DNA from: an uncultured Bradyrhizobium sp.
GTDB taxonomy: Bacteria; Pseudomonadota; Alphaproteobacteria; Rhizobiales; Xanthobacteraceae
Assembly: GCF_936943645.1 (NCBI RefSeq)
Contig: NZ_CAKZJO010000055.1
Span: 62,001-126,000 of the forward strand
Direction of reading: 5' to 3'
DNA length: 64,000 nucleotides
The position numbers and the translations under genes are program-made. Below are positions 27,656-35,024 of the stretch, one piece after another. The notes below the pieces were generated by a model. That model was not told the origin of the DNA. It was given only the letters and a program-made list of their open reading frames with translations, and searched no databases. Numbering within the stretch: position 1 is the first letter of the stretch; every line of letters starts with the position of its first letter.

Positions 27656-27940
27656 CTACTTGGCGATCGTGTGCTTCAGGCTGAGATCTTCGGGGCTGTA
27701 GAACAGCTCGTAGAGCTTGCCTTCCTTGACGCCGTAAACCTCGTAGCACGAACCTTCGATCTTGGAGCGCCGCACCTCGTAACCCAGCGCCTTGGCCTTG
27801 GCTTCGGCTTCACTCGCCGGCTTCCACGACGCCTTGTCGAGCTTGGTGCAGTCCTTGAAACCGTCGGCCATGGCCGCCGACCCCATGCCGATCCCGACCG
27901 TCAGTGCAATGGCAACAACACGAATGACCTTCACGAACAT
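27656..27940 (-). CDS. Small periplasmic PepSY-like protein
   Basis: This 94-residue protein has a signal peptide of about 25 residues (FVKVIRVVAIALTVGIGMGSAAMA) and a short mature domain. The domain contains WKPASEAEAKAKALGYEVRRSKIEGSCYEVYGVKEGKLYELFYSPEDL, which fits the PepSY fold. Two cysteines, in KDCTK and GSCYE, could form a disulfide. A good GGAGGAG ribosome site precedes the ATG. It is probably co-transcribed with the cytochrome b gene that follows. Two Irr/ICE-like boxes lie about 95-130 bases upstream, so iron or haem status may control it. Confidence 0.8.
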   Translation of the reverse strand: MFVKVIRVVAIALTVGIGMGSAAMADGFKDCTKLDKASWKPASEAEAKAKALGYEVRRSKIEGSCYEVYGVKEGKLYELFYSPEDLSLKHTIAK

Positions 27941-28034
27941 CTCCTCCTCTGCCGTGCGCGCTACGCGAGCTGCGAAGCTGGACTGAAGGAAGCAAAGAGG
28001 GTGATGAAGTCAATCGGTGACGGGCGAGGTCTGC

Positions 28035-28072
28035 TTTAGATAAGTTCTATTGTTGAGTTTAGACGAGTTCTA
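28035..28072. promoter_or_regulatory. Two direct Irr/ICE-like boxes upstream of the PepSY-cytochrome b operon
   Basis: TTTAGATAAGTTCTA (28035-28049) and TTTAGACGAGTTCTA (28058-28072) are repeated with a 23-base period and differ at two bases. Both fit TTTAGA-N4-TTCTA, the core of the iron control element bound by Irr in Bradyrhizobium and other Rhizobiales. They lie upstream of the PepSY gene start at 27940. Confidence 0.55.
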
Positions 28073-28177
28073 ACCGGAGCGAAAACGTGAGCGCCCTCTG
28101 CGGAGAATGCGGATTTGTCCGACCGCTGCGGCCTTAAGCCTCACGGGTCGGATGGACTGCCGACCTCGCCGATTGCG

Positions 28178-28990
28178 CTAGGCCGCAGTTTGCATTTCCA
28201 GATAATTGCGCCGCAGCCAGTCCGTCCAGCGCAGACGTCCGCGCACGCCGTGGCTGACGACAAAGCCCATGCCGCGCGCCTTCGCGTCGGAAAGGCCGAC
28301 CGCCAGGATCTTTCGGTGCAGTCTCCGTGCATCCTGGTATTGGCGGGCGAGGGTGACGAGATTCAGCGCTTCGGGGCCGCCGATCTCCGCGCGCACGCCG
28401 CGCTGCCCGTCGAACGCGCAAGTCAGAACGTGATCGGCGACATCCGACGTATCGACGGGATCGAACGGCGTCGTCGGCACCGGCCAAACCGGAAGCCAGG
28501 TGAGGCCCGAGAGCAACCTGTCGAGCAGGTAGTAGAACGGCATCGCGCGAACGATGGACCAGGACAGAGCCGAGGCACGCACCAGCCGCTCGCCGGCGAG
28601 CTTGACCCGCGCGTAGGGCAGGGTCGCCTGGTCGAGCCCGACGATCGAAACGTGCAGGAAATGCCGAATGTCGGCCTCCCCGCAGAGCGACAGCAGCCGC
28701 TCCGTTCCCTCGACGTCCACTGCGGAGGGCGATCTGAAGAAGTCGATCGGGCGGACGCCTCCACGCCGCGCGATCGGCGAACAGGTCGCCGCATTGATGA
28801 CCGTGTCGACGCCCTGCAGTGCTTCGCGCAACCCGGCACCCGTGGCGAGATCGCCTGCGGCCCATTCGACATCCGATCGCATACCCGGTGATCGTGCAAA
28901 TACCCGGACGCGACGTCCGTCGCGAACCAGACGATCGACGACATCCCGGCCAAGATGACCCGTGCCCCCGGTGACGAGCGTCAGTGTCAT
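28178..28990 (-). CDS. NmrA-like NAD(P)-binding protein (atypical SDR)
   Basis: This 270-residue Rossmann protein begins MTLTLVTGGTGHLGRDVVDRL, with the TGGTGHLG nucleotide loop at 7-14. RVRVFARSP near 27-35 suggests NADPH preference. The core includes GVDTVINAAT and HFLHVSIVGLDQATLPYARVKLAGE with an atypical Tyr-x3-Lys (YARVK). The NmrA/NDUFA9-like group includes redox sensors and quinone reductases as well as enzymes. It is the last gene of a four-gene minus-strand operon; its ATG is 3 bases from the stop of the thioesterase gene. The substrate is unknown. Confidence 0.85.
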   Translation of the reverse strand: MTLTLVTGGTGHLGRDVVDRLVRDGRRVRVFARSPGMRSDVEWAAGDLATGAGLREALQGVDTVINAATCSPIARRGGVRPIDFFRSPSAVDVEGTERLLSLCGEADIRHFLHVSIVGLDQATLPYARVKLAGERLVRASALSWSIVRAMPFYYLLDRLLSGLTWLPVWPVPTTPFDPVDTSDVADHVLTCAFDGQRGVRAEIGGPEALNLVTLARQYQDARRLHRKILAVGLSDAKARGMGFVVSHGVRGRLRWTDWLRRNYLEMQTAA

Positions 28991-28993
28991 GGT

Positions 28994-29440
28994 TCAGCTC
29001 CGGCCGGTGTTGCGCGGCGGCTCGCCGGTGGGGACGAGCACGGTCTCGCCCGTCGCTACGAGGCTCAGTTCATCCTGCTCGTCCGCGGCAAGTAGTTCTG
29101 CGCGCGCGAACACTTGTCTGCGCCCGGGGCGGAGCGTCGTTCCCCTGGAGACGAAGTAGCGACCAACAGCCGGCCTGAGGCAGTTCATCGAGAAGTGCGA
29201 CGCGGTCACCGGGCCCACGAGCGTCGCCGCGGCGAACCCGCAGGCCGTGTCGAGCAAGGCCGCGATCAGGCCGGCGTGAAGATGTCCGGAATACTGGGTG
29301 AGGTCGTCATGCCAATTCATTCGGATGGTCGCCTCGCCGTTGCCGGCCGCAACAAGCTCGAAGCCGGCGGCGCGGTTGAACGCGGCGGATGCGTTGACCG
29401 CGACGAGCGTCTGCAGGTCGAATCCATGCGGCGTGCTCAT
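28994..29440 (-). CDS. PaaI-family hotdog thioesterase
   Basis: This 148-residue protein has the single hotdog fold of PaaI-type acyl-CoA thioesterases. The conserved helix region is YSGHLHAGLIAALLDTACGFAAATLVG near 50-76, and the strand STGTV-like ASHFSMNCLRPAVGRYFVSRG follows. An expected catalytic Asp is in LLDTACG. The ATG overlaps the stop of the enoyl-CoA hydratase gene (ATGA), which implies translational coupling and a shared acyl-CoA pathway. Likely substrates are hydroxyphenylacetyl-CoA or medium-chain acyl-CoA, but the exact one is not predictable. Confidence 0.87.
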   Translation of the reverse strand: MSTPHGFDLQTLVAVNASAAFNRAAGFELVAAGNGEATIRMNWHDDLTQYSGHLHAGLIAALLDTACGFAAATLVGPVTASHFSMNCLRPAVGRYFVSRGTTLRPGRRQVFARAELLAADEQDELSLVATGETVLVPTGEPPRNTGRS

Positions 29441-30240
29441 GTGTCGCTCCATCGCGGCGCGCGGCGCTCGAGATTGCTCCTGACCGCTTCGATGTGATTT
29501 GGCGTGCCGAGCAGCGCGGCCTGCGCGGCGGTCTCCGCAGCAAGACCCGTCGCAGCGTCGCAAGTTGCGGACAGGTTGAGCAATCGCTTGGCGGCACGGA
29601 TCGCGCTGGGGCTGCGGCCGGCGATCTCGCGCGCCGTTGCCAATGCAGCGGCCACGGGATCATCGACAAGCCGGGTCGCGAAGCCGTCGGCCAGCGCCTC
29701 TTCGGCTGAAAAGACACGCCCGCTATAGGTCAGCTCACGCACCACATCCTCGCGCGCGAGATGGCGCATCAACTGCGTGCCGCACATATCGGGCACCAGA
29801 CCCCATTTGGTCTCGATGACCGCAAGCTTCGCATCCGGCGCGATGTAACGGAGGTCGGCACCGAGCGCGAGCTGGAAGCCGCCGCCGAAGGCGACGCCGT
29901 GGACCGCTGCAATCACGGGGATCGGCAGCTCGCGCCACAGCCAGACGATGTGCTGCGCGAAGTTTGCGATGCCGTGGGTCCGGCGCGTCAGATCCGCAAA
30001 CGGAAGCAGCGGCTCGCCGTTCGCGGCCGCGAGCAGGCGTTCGACATCGAGGCCGGCGCAGAAGGCGCGGCCTTCGCCGGACAGCACGACGGCTCGAATT
30101 TCCGGGCTGTCACGAAGGTCCGCGCCGGCCTCGGCAAGGGCCTCGAACATTGCCGGATCGAGCGCGTTCATTTTGTCCGGACGATTGAGCCGGAGATGAG
30201 CCACGCCGTCTTCGATCGTTAGCCGAACACGATCTTCCAT
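29437..30240 (-). CDS. Enoyl-CoA hydratase/isomerase family protein (crotonase)
   Basis: This 267-residue crotonase-fold protein has RLNRPDKMNALDPAMFEAL near 17-35, the CoA-pocket block SGEGRAFCAGLDVERL near 57-72 and the oxyanion-hole block VHGVAFGGGFQLALGADLRYI near 110. The second half has IETKWGLVPDMCGTQ, keeping a glutamate at the catalytic position and an Asp in GLVPD, as in dienoyl-CoA isomerase-like members. It could therefore be a hydratase or an isomerase. The ATG at 30238-30240 is used. It is upstream of, and coupled to, the thioesterase gene, and divergent from a TetR regulator one gene away. Confidence 0.88.
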   Translation of the reverse strand: MEDRVRLTIEDGVAHLRLNRPDKMNALDPAMFEALAEAGADLRDSPEIRAVVLSGEGRAFCAGLDVERLLAAANGEPLLPFADLTRRTHGIANFAQHIVWLWRELPIPVIAAVHGVAFGGGFQLALGADLRYIAPDAKLAVIETKWGLVPDMCGTQLMRHLAREDVVRELTYSGRVFSAEEALADGFATRLVDDPVAAALATAREIAGRSPSAIRAAKRLLNLSATCDAATGLAAETAAQAALLGTPNHIEAVRSNLERRAPRWSDT

Positions 30241-30281
30241 GATGCGACCTCGGCTCTGTTTGTGGTGCCAGGTTTCGACGT

Positions 30282-30632
30282 TCAATAGCCCGCGACCGTC
30301 ATCGCGACGACCGCGCTGAGCATCATCCAGCCGAAGTGGCGGCCGCGCGTTGCAAAGGCGTTGGCGCAGGCGGAGAAGCCGAATACTGCGGCCATGGTGA
30401 TGACGATCCAGTGGCGCGCCGGCTCCGAGCCCATCCAGGGCGCAGCAATCAGCAGCACGCCGCAACCGATCCAGGCGACGGTCGAAGCCTGCCACACGAC
30501 CCGGATCAGGGTACGCAGCCGCTCCGGCTCGATGCGGGCACGGACAAACACCCTGGTCTCGCCGAGAATGCCGTGGATCAGGGCCACGGCAATCGCCAGG
30601 ACCCCGGCAGATTGAAGCAGGAGATTACGCAT
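30282..30632 (-). CDS. Small four-helix membrane protein of unknown function
   Basis: This 116-residue protein is almost entirely hydrophobic with four predicted membrane helices. It starts RNLLLQSAGVLAIAVALIHGILGETRVF, where a His sits inside helix 1, and continues WQASTVAWIGCGVLLIAAPW and HWIVITMAAVFGFSACANAFATRGRHFGWMMLSAVVAMTVAGY. I do not recognise a named family. It is the first gene of the minus-strand operon with the crotonase, thioesterase and NmrA-like genes, 41 bases ahead of the crotonase. It is divergent from the TetR gene, whose two operators lie between them. Confidence 0.7.
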   Translation of the reverse strand: MRNLLLQSAGVLAIAVALIHGILGETRVFVRARIEPERLRTLIRVVWQASTVAWIGCGVLLIAAPWMGSEPARHWIVITMAAVFGFSACANAFATRGRHFGWMMLSAVVAMTVAGY

Positions 30633-30640
30633 CGACGCCT

Positions 30641-30658
30641 CCATACAGTTGTGTATGG
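30641..30658. promoter_or_regulatory. TetR-type operator, copy next to the membrane-protein operon
   Basis: CCATACA and TGTATGG form a perfect 7-base inverted repeat around GTTG. It lies about 9 bases upstream of the ATG at 30632. Its architecture is the same as that of the second site 45 bases away, which suggests binding of the divergent TetR protein. Confidence 0.6.
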
Positions 30659-30685
30659 ACAAATAGGCGCTGGTCCGCCGCCTGT

Positions 30686-30703
30686 CAATACACTAGTGTA
30701 TGG
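30686..30703. promoter_or_regulatory. TetR-type operator, copy next to the TetR gene
   Basis: CAATACA and TGTATGG flank CTAG, giving an inverted repeat with one mismatch and an inner perfect ATACACTAGTGTAT palindrome. It lies about 20 bases before the ATG of the TetR gene. Paired with the site at 30641, it likely gives joint autorepression and operon repression. Confidence 0.6.
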
Positions 30704-30722
30704 TCGAATTCCGGGAACCGAC

Positions 30723-31253
30723 ATGACCGAGCAGCTCACCGCCGACGACTGGATCCAGCAGGGGCTGAAGGCGCTCGCCAGGAGCGGCTTCACGGCGCTG
30801 AAGGCCGATCCGCTGGCCAAAGCCATGGGCGTCTCGCGCGGCAGCTTCTATTGGCATTTCGCCGATCTCGCCGCATTCCACGCCGCCGTCCTGAAGCGCT
30901 GGCGCGAGATCGCCGCCGAGCAGATCATCGCCGATGTCGAGGCCGCCGACGACGAGCCGCTGAAGGCGTTGCTGCGCAGATCGTTCGGCGCGCGGCTCGA
31001 TCTCGAGCGGGCGGTGCGCAACTGGGCCGCCTTCGACGCGGCGGCGCAGGCCGCCGTGCGCGCGATCGACCGCCGCCGCATCGACTACATCGAGCAGCTG
31101 CTGGCAAAGCGCGGCCTCGCTCCGGCGACGGCGCAGGCCCGCGCCCAGATCCTCTATTGGACGTTTCTCGGCTTCGCCCTGTCGGGGCCGCCGGTCCCGG
31201 CTGCCAGGCTCGAGGGCCCGCTCGACGAAATTATGCGGATGGTTTCCGCCTAG
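30723..31253 (+). CDS. TetR family transcriptional regulator
   Basis: This 176-residue regulator has an N-terminal helix-turn-helix domain, with WIQQGLKALARSGFTALKADPLAKAMGVSRGSFYWHFADLAAFHAAVLKRW at 10-60. The recognition helix is VSRGSFYWHF. The C-terminal ligand domain contains RSFGARLDLERAVRNWAAFDAAAQAAVRAIDRRRIDYIEQLLAKRG. The start at 30723 is preferred because the domain begins within ten residues. The divergent gene pair and two matching palindromes in between imply that it represses itself and the adjacent fatty-acid-type operon. The inducer is likely an acyl-CoA or a related hydrophobic compound, by inference. Confidence 0.88.
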   Translation: MTEQLTADDWIQQGLKALARSGFTALKADPLAKAMGVSRGSFYWHFADLAAFHAAVLKRWREIAAEQIIADVEAADDEPLKALLRRSFGARLDLERAVRNWAAFDAAAQAAVRAIDRRRIDYIEQLLAKRGLAPATAQARAQILYWTFLGFALSGPPVPAARLEGPLDEIMRMVSA

Positions 31254-31298
31254 ATCTCGATTTTATGTGCTAGAGGCAATCGATTGCCGGAGAGCCCA

Positions 31299-31496
31299 AT
31301 GAACGCGCCCACCGAACGCCCCGAAGCCAGTGTCGATCCGAAATTGCTGGAGATCCTGGTCTGCCCGCTGACCAAGGGCCCGCTGGAGTTCGATTCCGCG
31401 AGGCAGGAGCTGGTCTCGCGGTCCGCAAAACTCGCCTATCCGATCCGCGACGGCATCCCGATCATGCTGCCGGAAGAGGCAAGGAAGATCGATTGA
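31299..31496 (+). CDS. Trm112-like zinc-ribbon-fold protein
   Basis: This 65-residue protein contains [50 protein letters not shown], the complete Trm112 domain. Eukaryotic Trm112 activates several methyltransferases that modify tRNA, rRNA and release factors. Bacterial members are presumed to do the same, but their partners are mostly unknown. Here only one cysteine of a zinc site is kept ([10 protein letters not shown]), so zinc binding is doubtful. The ATG at 31299 is preferred over a TTG at 31284, since CCGGAGAG is positioned for it. Confidence 0.9.
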   Translation: MNAPTERPEASVDPKLLEILVCPLTKGPLEFDSARQELVSRSAKLAYPIRDGIPIMLPEEARKID

Positions 31497-31542
31497 GAAT
31501 CTGGCGACCGTCGTCGAGCGATGTCGTGGCCACACACGAGGT

Positions 31543-31674
31543 GTCGTCCCCGCGCAGGCGGGGACCCATAACCACAGGACGTGGCTGTCGTCCGAAGTGT
31601 TAACTCCGAGTCTTCGCCAAACTCCTGCTGCGGCGTTTGGGTCCCGGATCTGCGCTTCGCTTGTCCGGGACGAC
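31543..31674. repeat. Modular palindromic intergenic repeat, copy 3
   Basis: The left arm GTCGTCCCCGCGCAGGCGGGGACCC is unlike that of copies 1 and 2. The core CCATAACCACAGG and the right arm GGATCTGCGCTTCGCTTGTCCGGGACGAC match them. It lies between Trm112 and the convergent hydroxylase gene. Confidence 0.75.
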
Positions 31675-31712
31675 GGCGGAGTGTGAGGCACGAGCGCTCA
31701 CTAAACGCCCTC

Positions 31713-32933
31713 TTACAACGCCTCGCCCTTCAACAGCCGCGGCACTTCACCCGTCAGTCCAGCGGCTTGCCGGATAAACAAATTCTTCAGCGGCGGGGCG
31801 CGGTCGACGAGACCGAGGCCGATGTCGCGCACGGTGCGCAGCAAGGTCGACTGGTTCGAGAACAGGAAATTCAGCGAATTGGTGGCAACGCCCATCGCCA
31901 TGGTGTCGAAGCGGCGCCAGCGCTGGTAGCGCTCCAGCACGTCGGCCCCGCCGAGATCCATGCCGAGCCGCGCGGCATCGACGACGACCTCGGCCAGCGC
32001 GGCGACATCCTTCAAGCCCATATTGAGGCCCTGGCCGGCGATGGGGTGGATGACGTGTGCGGAATCGCCGACCAGCGCGAGGCGCGTGGCGATGAAGGAG
32101 CGTGCGACGAAATAGGACAGCGGAAACGCACGCGGCTTGTCGAGCGCCTTCACCTCGCCGAGATGCAGGCCGAAGCGCTGCTCGAGCTCGGCGTGGAATT
32201 CCTCGTCGCTGAGCGCGATGATGCGCGCGGCCTCGGCGCGGCGCTCGGTCCACACCAGCGACGAGCGCTTGCCCGAGAGCGGCAGGATCGCGAAGGGACC
32301 TGCGGGCAGGAAGTGCTCTTCCGCGCGGCCCTCGTGATCGCGCTCGTGACCGACGGTCACGACGATGCCGGACTGGTCATATTCCCAGCCATGGGTCGCG
32401 ATGCCGGCGCGCTCGCGCAGCTTCGACCGCGCGCCATCGGCGGCGACCAAAAGGCTTGCGGCGATCACGCTGCCGTCGCCGAGCGTCACATCGATGCCTT
32501 CGGGGCGCGCGTCATAGGAGGCCACGGTGGTGGCGCGCAGGTCGATGCCTTCGGCCTCGGCGCGCGCCGTCAGCGCGTCGATCAGGCGGCGGTTCTCGAC
32601 CATATGCGCAAACGGCTCGCCCGGCGCGACGTCGCCGGCGAAATTGAGGAAGACCGGACGGGTGGCGTCTTCCAGCTTGGAGTCGGTGACGACCATGTCG
32701 AGGATCGGCTGCGCTTCGGCCCTGACGTCGTCCCAGGCGCCGATGGCCTCGAACAGCCGGCGGCAGGCGGCCACGATCGCGGTGGCGCGGGGGTCGCGGC
32801 TCGGCCGGGTGCTGAGCGCAGGATCGGCGACGATGACGGCGATCTCGGGCCCGAGCCCCTGGCGCAACGCCAAGGCCAATGCGAGGCCGGCAAACGCGCC
32901 GCCGCCAATGACAATGCTACCCTGTACCGACAT
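31713..32933 (-). CDS. UbiH/UbiF/COQ6-type FAD-dependent hydroxylase
   Basis: This 406-residue flavoprotein monooxygenase has the dinucleotide motif IVIGGGAFAGLALALAL near 7-23. LVAADGARSKLRERAGI near 170 fits the second FAD motif. RLALVGDSAHVIHPIAGQGLNMGLKDVAALAEVV near 285-318 is the family GD and ubiquinone-hydroxylase signature. It is expected to hydroxylate the ring of a ubiquinone precursor with oxygen and NADPH. The exact ring position (C5, C6 or C1) cannot be told from the sequence. The ATG at 32931-32933 is chosen so that the FAD loop lies near the start. It is divergent from the thioesterase gene. Confidence 0.9.
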   Translation of the reverse strand: MSVQGSIVIGGGAFAGLALALALRQGLGPEIAVIVADPALSTRPSRDPRATAIVAACRRLFEAIGAWDDVRAEAQPILDMVVTDSKLEDATRPVFLNFAGDVAPGEPFAHMVENRRLIDALTARAEAEGIDLRATTVASYDARPEGIDVTLGDGSVIAASLLVAADGARSKLRERAGIATHGWEYDQSGIVVTVGHERDHEGRAEEHFLPAGPFAILPLSGKRSSLVWTERRAEAARIIALSDEEFHAELEQRFGLHLGEVKALDKPRAFPLSYFVARSFIATRLALVGDSAHVIHPIAGQGLNMGLKDVAALAEVVVDAARLGMDLGGADVLERYQRWRRFDTMAMGVATNSLNFLFSNQSTLLRTVRDIGLGLVDRAPPLKNLFIRQAAGLTGEVPRLLKGEAL

Positions 32934-33072
32934 ACCCGAATTCCCGGCCAATTCTCGGTCTTGCTAGCAGACTTGAGCTGGGCGAAACAGTGCGGTGAAA
33001 CAAGGGCGGAACGGCCCAAATGTGCCATTCCGGAGCATCCGGCCCCGGAAGGACGGCAAGAAAGTTCACTCC

Positions 33073-33945
33073 ATGTCCAAAAGCCTGTTCGATCTCATTT
33101 CGATCCTCGACCTCGAACAGCTCGAGGTGAACCTGTTCCGCGGCAGCAGCCCGAACACGGACTGGCAGCGGGTGTTTGGCGGGCAGGTGATCGGGCAGGC
33201 GATGGTCGCGGCCTGCCGCACCGTCGAGGGCGTCGAAGGGCGCCTGCCGCATTCGCTGCATTGCTATTTCATCCTGCCTGGAGACCCCAAGGTTCCGATC
33301 ATCTACCAGGTCGAACGCCTGCGCGACGGCAAGAGCTATTCGACCCGCCGCGTCACGGCGATCCAGCACGGCAACGCGATCTTCTCGATCATGGTGTCGT
33401 TCCATGCCGAGGAGGAAAGCGCGTTCGATCACCAGGACAGGATGCCCGACGTGCCGCCGCCGGAAAAGCTGACCGCGGAGGAGGTTTCGAAGCAGCCGCT
33501 GTTCAAGGAGATGCCGGAGTTCATCCGCCGCTATTACGAGATGGACCGGCCGATCGAATTGCGTCCGGTCGAGATCGGCCGCTATTTCGGCCAGAAGGTC
33601 GACGACGGCCGCATCCACATCTGGATCCGCACCGCGGCAAAGCTGCCCGACGATCCGGCGCTGCATCTGTGCGCGCTCGCCTACGCCTCGGACTTCTCGC
33701 TGCTCGACGCCATCATGGCGCGCTATGGCCGCACGCTGTTCGACAAGCGCATGATGCCGGCGAGCCTCGATCACGCGATGTGGTTTCACCGCCCGTTCCG
33801 CGCCGACGAATGGCTGCTCTACGCCCAGGATTCGCCGAACGCGCGTGGCGGCCGCGGCCTGTCCCGCGGCCTCATCTTCAAGCCCGACGGCACGCTGGTC
33901 GCGTCCGTCGCCCAGGAAGGCTCGGTGCGCGAGCGCAAGGCCTGA
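33073..33945 (+). CDS. tesB: Acyl-CoA thioesterase II
   Basis: This 290-residue double-hotdog protein opens SLFDLISILDLEQLEVNLFRGSSP and has RVFGGQVIGQAMVAACRTV near 34-52. The expected catalytic Asp is in YASDFSLLDAIMARYG, near 217-232, with SLDHAMWFHRPFRADEWLLYAQDSPNARGGRGLSRG near the end. TesB hydrolyses medium- and long-chain acyl-CoA. The ATG at 33073 is chosen for its position at the start of the fold. It is divergent from the UbiH-type gene and not obviously in an operon. Confidence 0.92.
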   Translation: MSKSLFDLISILDLEQLEVNLFRGSSPNTDWQRVFGGQVIGQAMVAACRTVEGVEGRLPHSLHCYFILPGDPKVPIIYQVERLRDGKSYSTRRVTAIQHGNAIFSIMVSFHAEEESAFDHQDRMPDVPPPEKLTAEEVSKQPLFKEMPEFIRRYYEMDRPIELRPVEIGRYFGQKVDDGRIHIWIRTAAKLPDDPALHLCALAYASDFSLLDAIMARYGRTLFDKRMMPASLDHAMWFHRPFRADEWLLYAQDSPNARGGRGLSRGLIFKPDGTLVASVAQEGSVRERKA

Positions 33946-34007
33946 TCTCGAGAAGTGGACACCGCTTCTCGGACAAGATCACGCTCGAGCAACGAGCCTG
34001 TCCGGCG

Positions 34008-34970
34008 TCAACCGCCCTGCAGGCCCGTCGCCTTGATCACCGGCCCCCATTTGAGACGCTCCCGCGTTTCGAACCGGGCGAGGTCTGCCGGTGTTCCGCC
34101 GGCTGGATCGAGGCCCAGCTCGTGCAGCCGCTTCCGGGTCTCGGGCAGGGCCAGCGCCTTGGCGAACTCGCCGTTCAGGAGCTCGATCACCGCCTGCGGC
34201 GTATCGCGCGGGGCGTAGAAGGCATTCCAGCCTGCCATCTCGAAATCAGGCACGCCCTGCTCGGCGACGGGTTTGACGCCCGGCAGCAGCTCACTCGGCT
34301 TCAGCACGGTGATGCCGAGCGCCTTCAGCTTGCCGTCGTCGATCTGGGTGCGCACCGCCGTGACGGTATCGATGATCAGCGGCACCTGCCCGCCGAGCAC
34401 GTCGGTCATCGCGGTTGCCGATCCCTTGTAGGGAACACCGAACATCGGTGCGCCCGTCACCTCCTTGAGAAACTCGAAGATGACGCGCGCCGTCGTGCTG
34501 GGCAGCGCGATGTCGATCCTGTCGGGCTTTGCCTTCGCGGCGCTGATCAGGTCGACCACGCTGTTGCCGGCGAAGGACGGGCTGGCCGTGATCACCAGCG
34601 GCAGCTTGCCGACCAGGATGATCGGCGCAAAATCCTTGTCCGGCACGAACCCCATCGCGGGGTACATGAACTCGTTCATGGTCTGGGTGGCGTTGGTGCC
34701 CATCAGCAGCGTGTAGCCGTCGGGCTCCGAATGCGCCGCCTGCTCGGCGCCGATATTGCCGCCGGCACCCGGCTTGTTCTCGACATAGAAGCGCTGGCCC
34801 AGCGTGCGCGACAGATGGTCGGCGAGGTAGCGGGCGACGACGTCGGTGCCCTGGCCCGCCTGATAGGGAACGATGATCCTGACGGGCCTCGTCGGATAGG
34901 TCTGCGCCAGGCTTGCGCAACTCCATAGCAGGGCCAGCCATCCCACGGCCCATCTCGCGGATTTCAGCAT
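34008..34970 (-). CDS. Tripartite tricarboxylate transporter substrate-binding protein (TctC/Bug family)
   Basis: This 320-residue periplasmic binding protein has a signal peptide of about 22 residues (WLALLWSCASLAQ) and a typical Bug core. Visible parts are YPTRPVRIIVPYQAGQGTDVVAR near 25-47, PGAGGNIGAEQAA, YTLLMGTN and GVPYKGSATAMTDVLGGQVPLIIDT near 178. Bug proteins capture carboxylic or aromatic acids. No TctA/TctB membrane genes are nearby, so it is an orphan that would need a transporter elsewhere or work as a sensor. It is the last gene of the acyl-CoA operon, 54 bases after the CoA-transferase, so it probably binds the acid that the operon degrades. Confidence 0.92.
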   Translation of the reverse strand: MLKSARWAVGWLALLWSCASLAQTYPTRPVRIIVPYQAGQGTDVVARYLADHLSRTLGQRFYVENKPGAGGNIGAEQAAHSEPDGYTLLMGTNATQTMNEFMYPAMGFVPDKDFAPIILVGKLPLVITASPSFAGNSVVDLISAAKAKPDRIDIALPSTTARVIFEFLKEVTGAPMFGVPYKGSATAMTDVLGGQVPLIIDTVTAVRTQIDDGKLKALGITVLKPSELLPGVKPVAEQGVPDFEMAGWNAFYAPRDTPQAVIELLNGEFAKALALPETRKRLHELGLDPAGGTPADLARFETRERLKWGPVIKATGLQGG

Positions 34971-35024
34971 GCTCGTTTCCTCTCTTTATGATTGTTTTGA
35001 TCGTCTTCTTGTTGTCGGCCGTCC

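Noticed and set aside
31581..34928. Very long plus-strand open frame of 1115 codons
   Set aside because: It runs antisense through the UbiH-type gene and across tesB in another frame. Composition is arginine-, alanine- and glycine-rich without motifs, typical of shadows in high-GC DNA.
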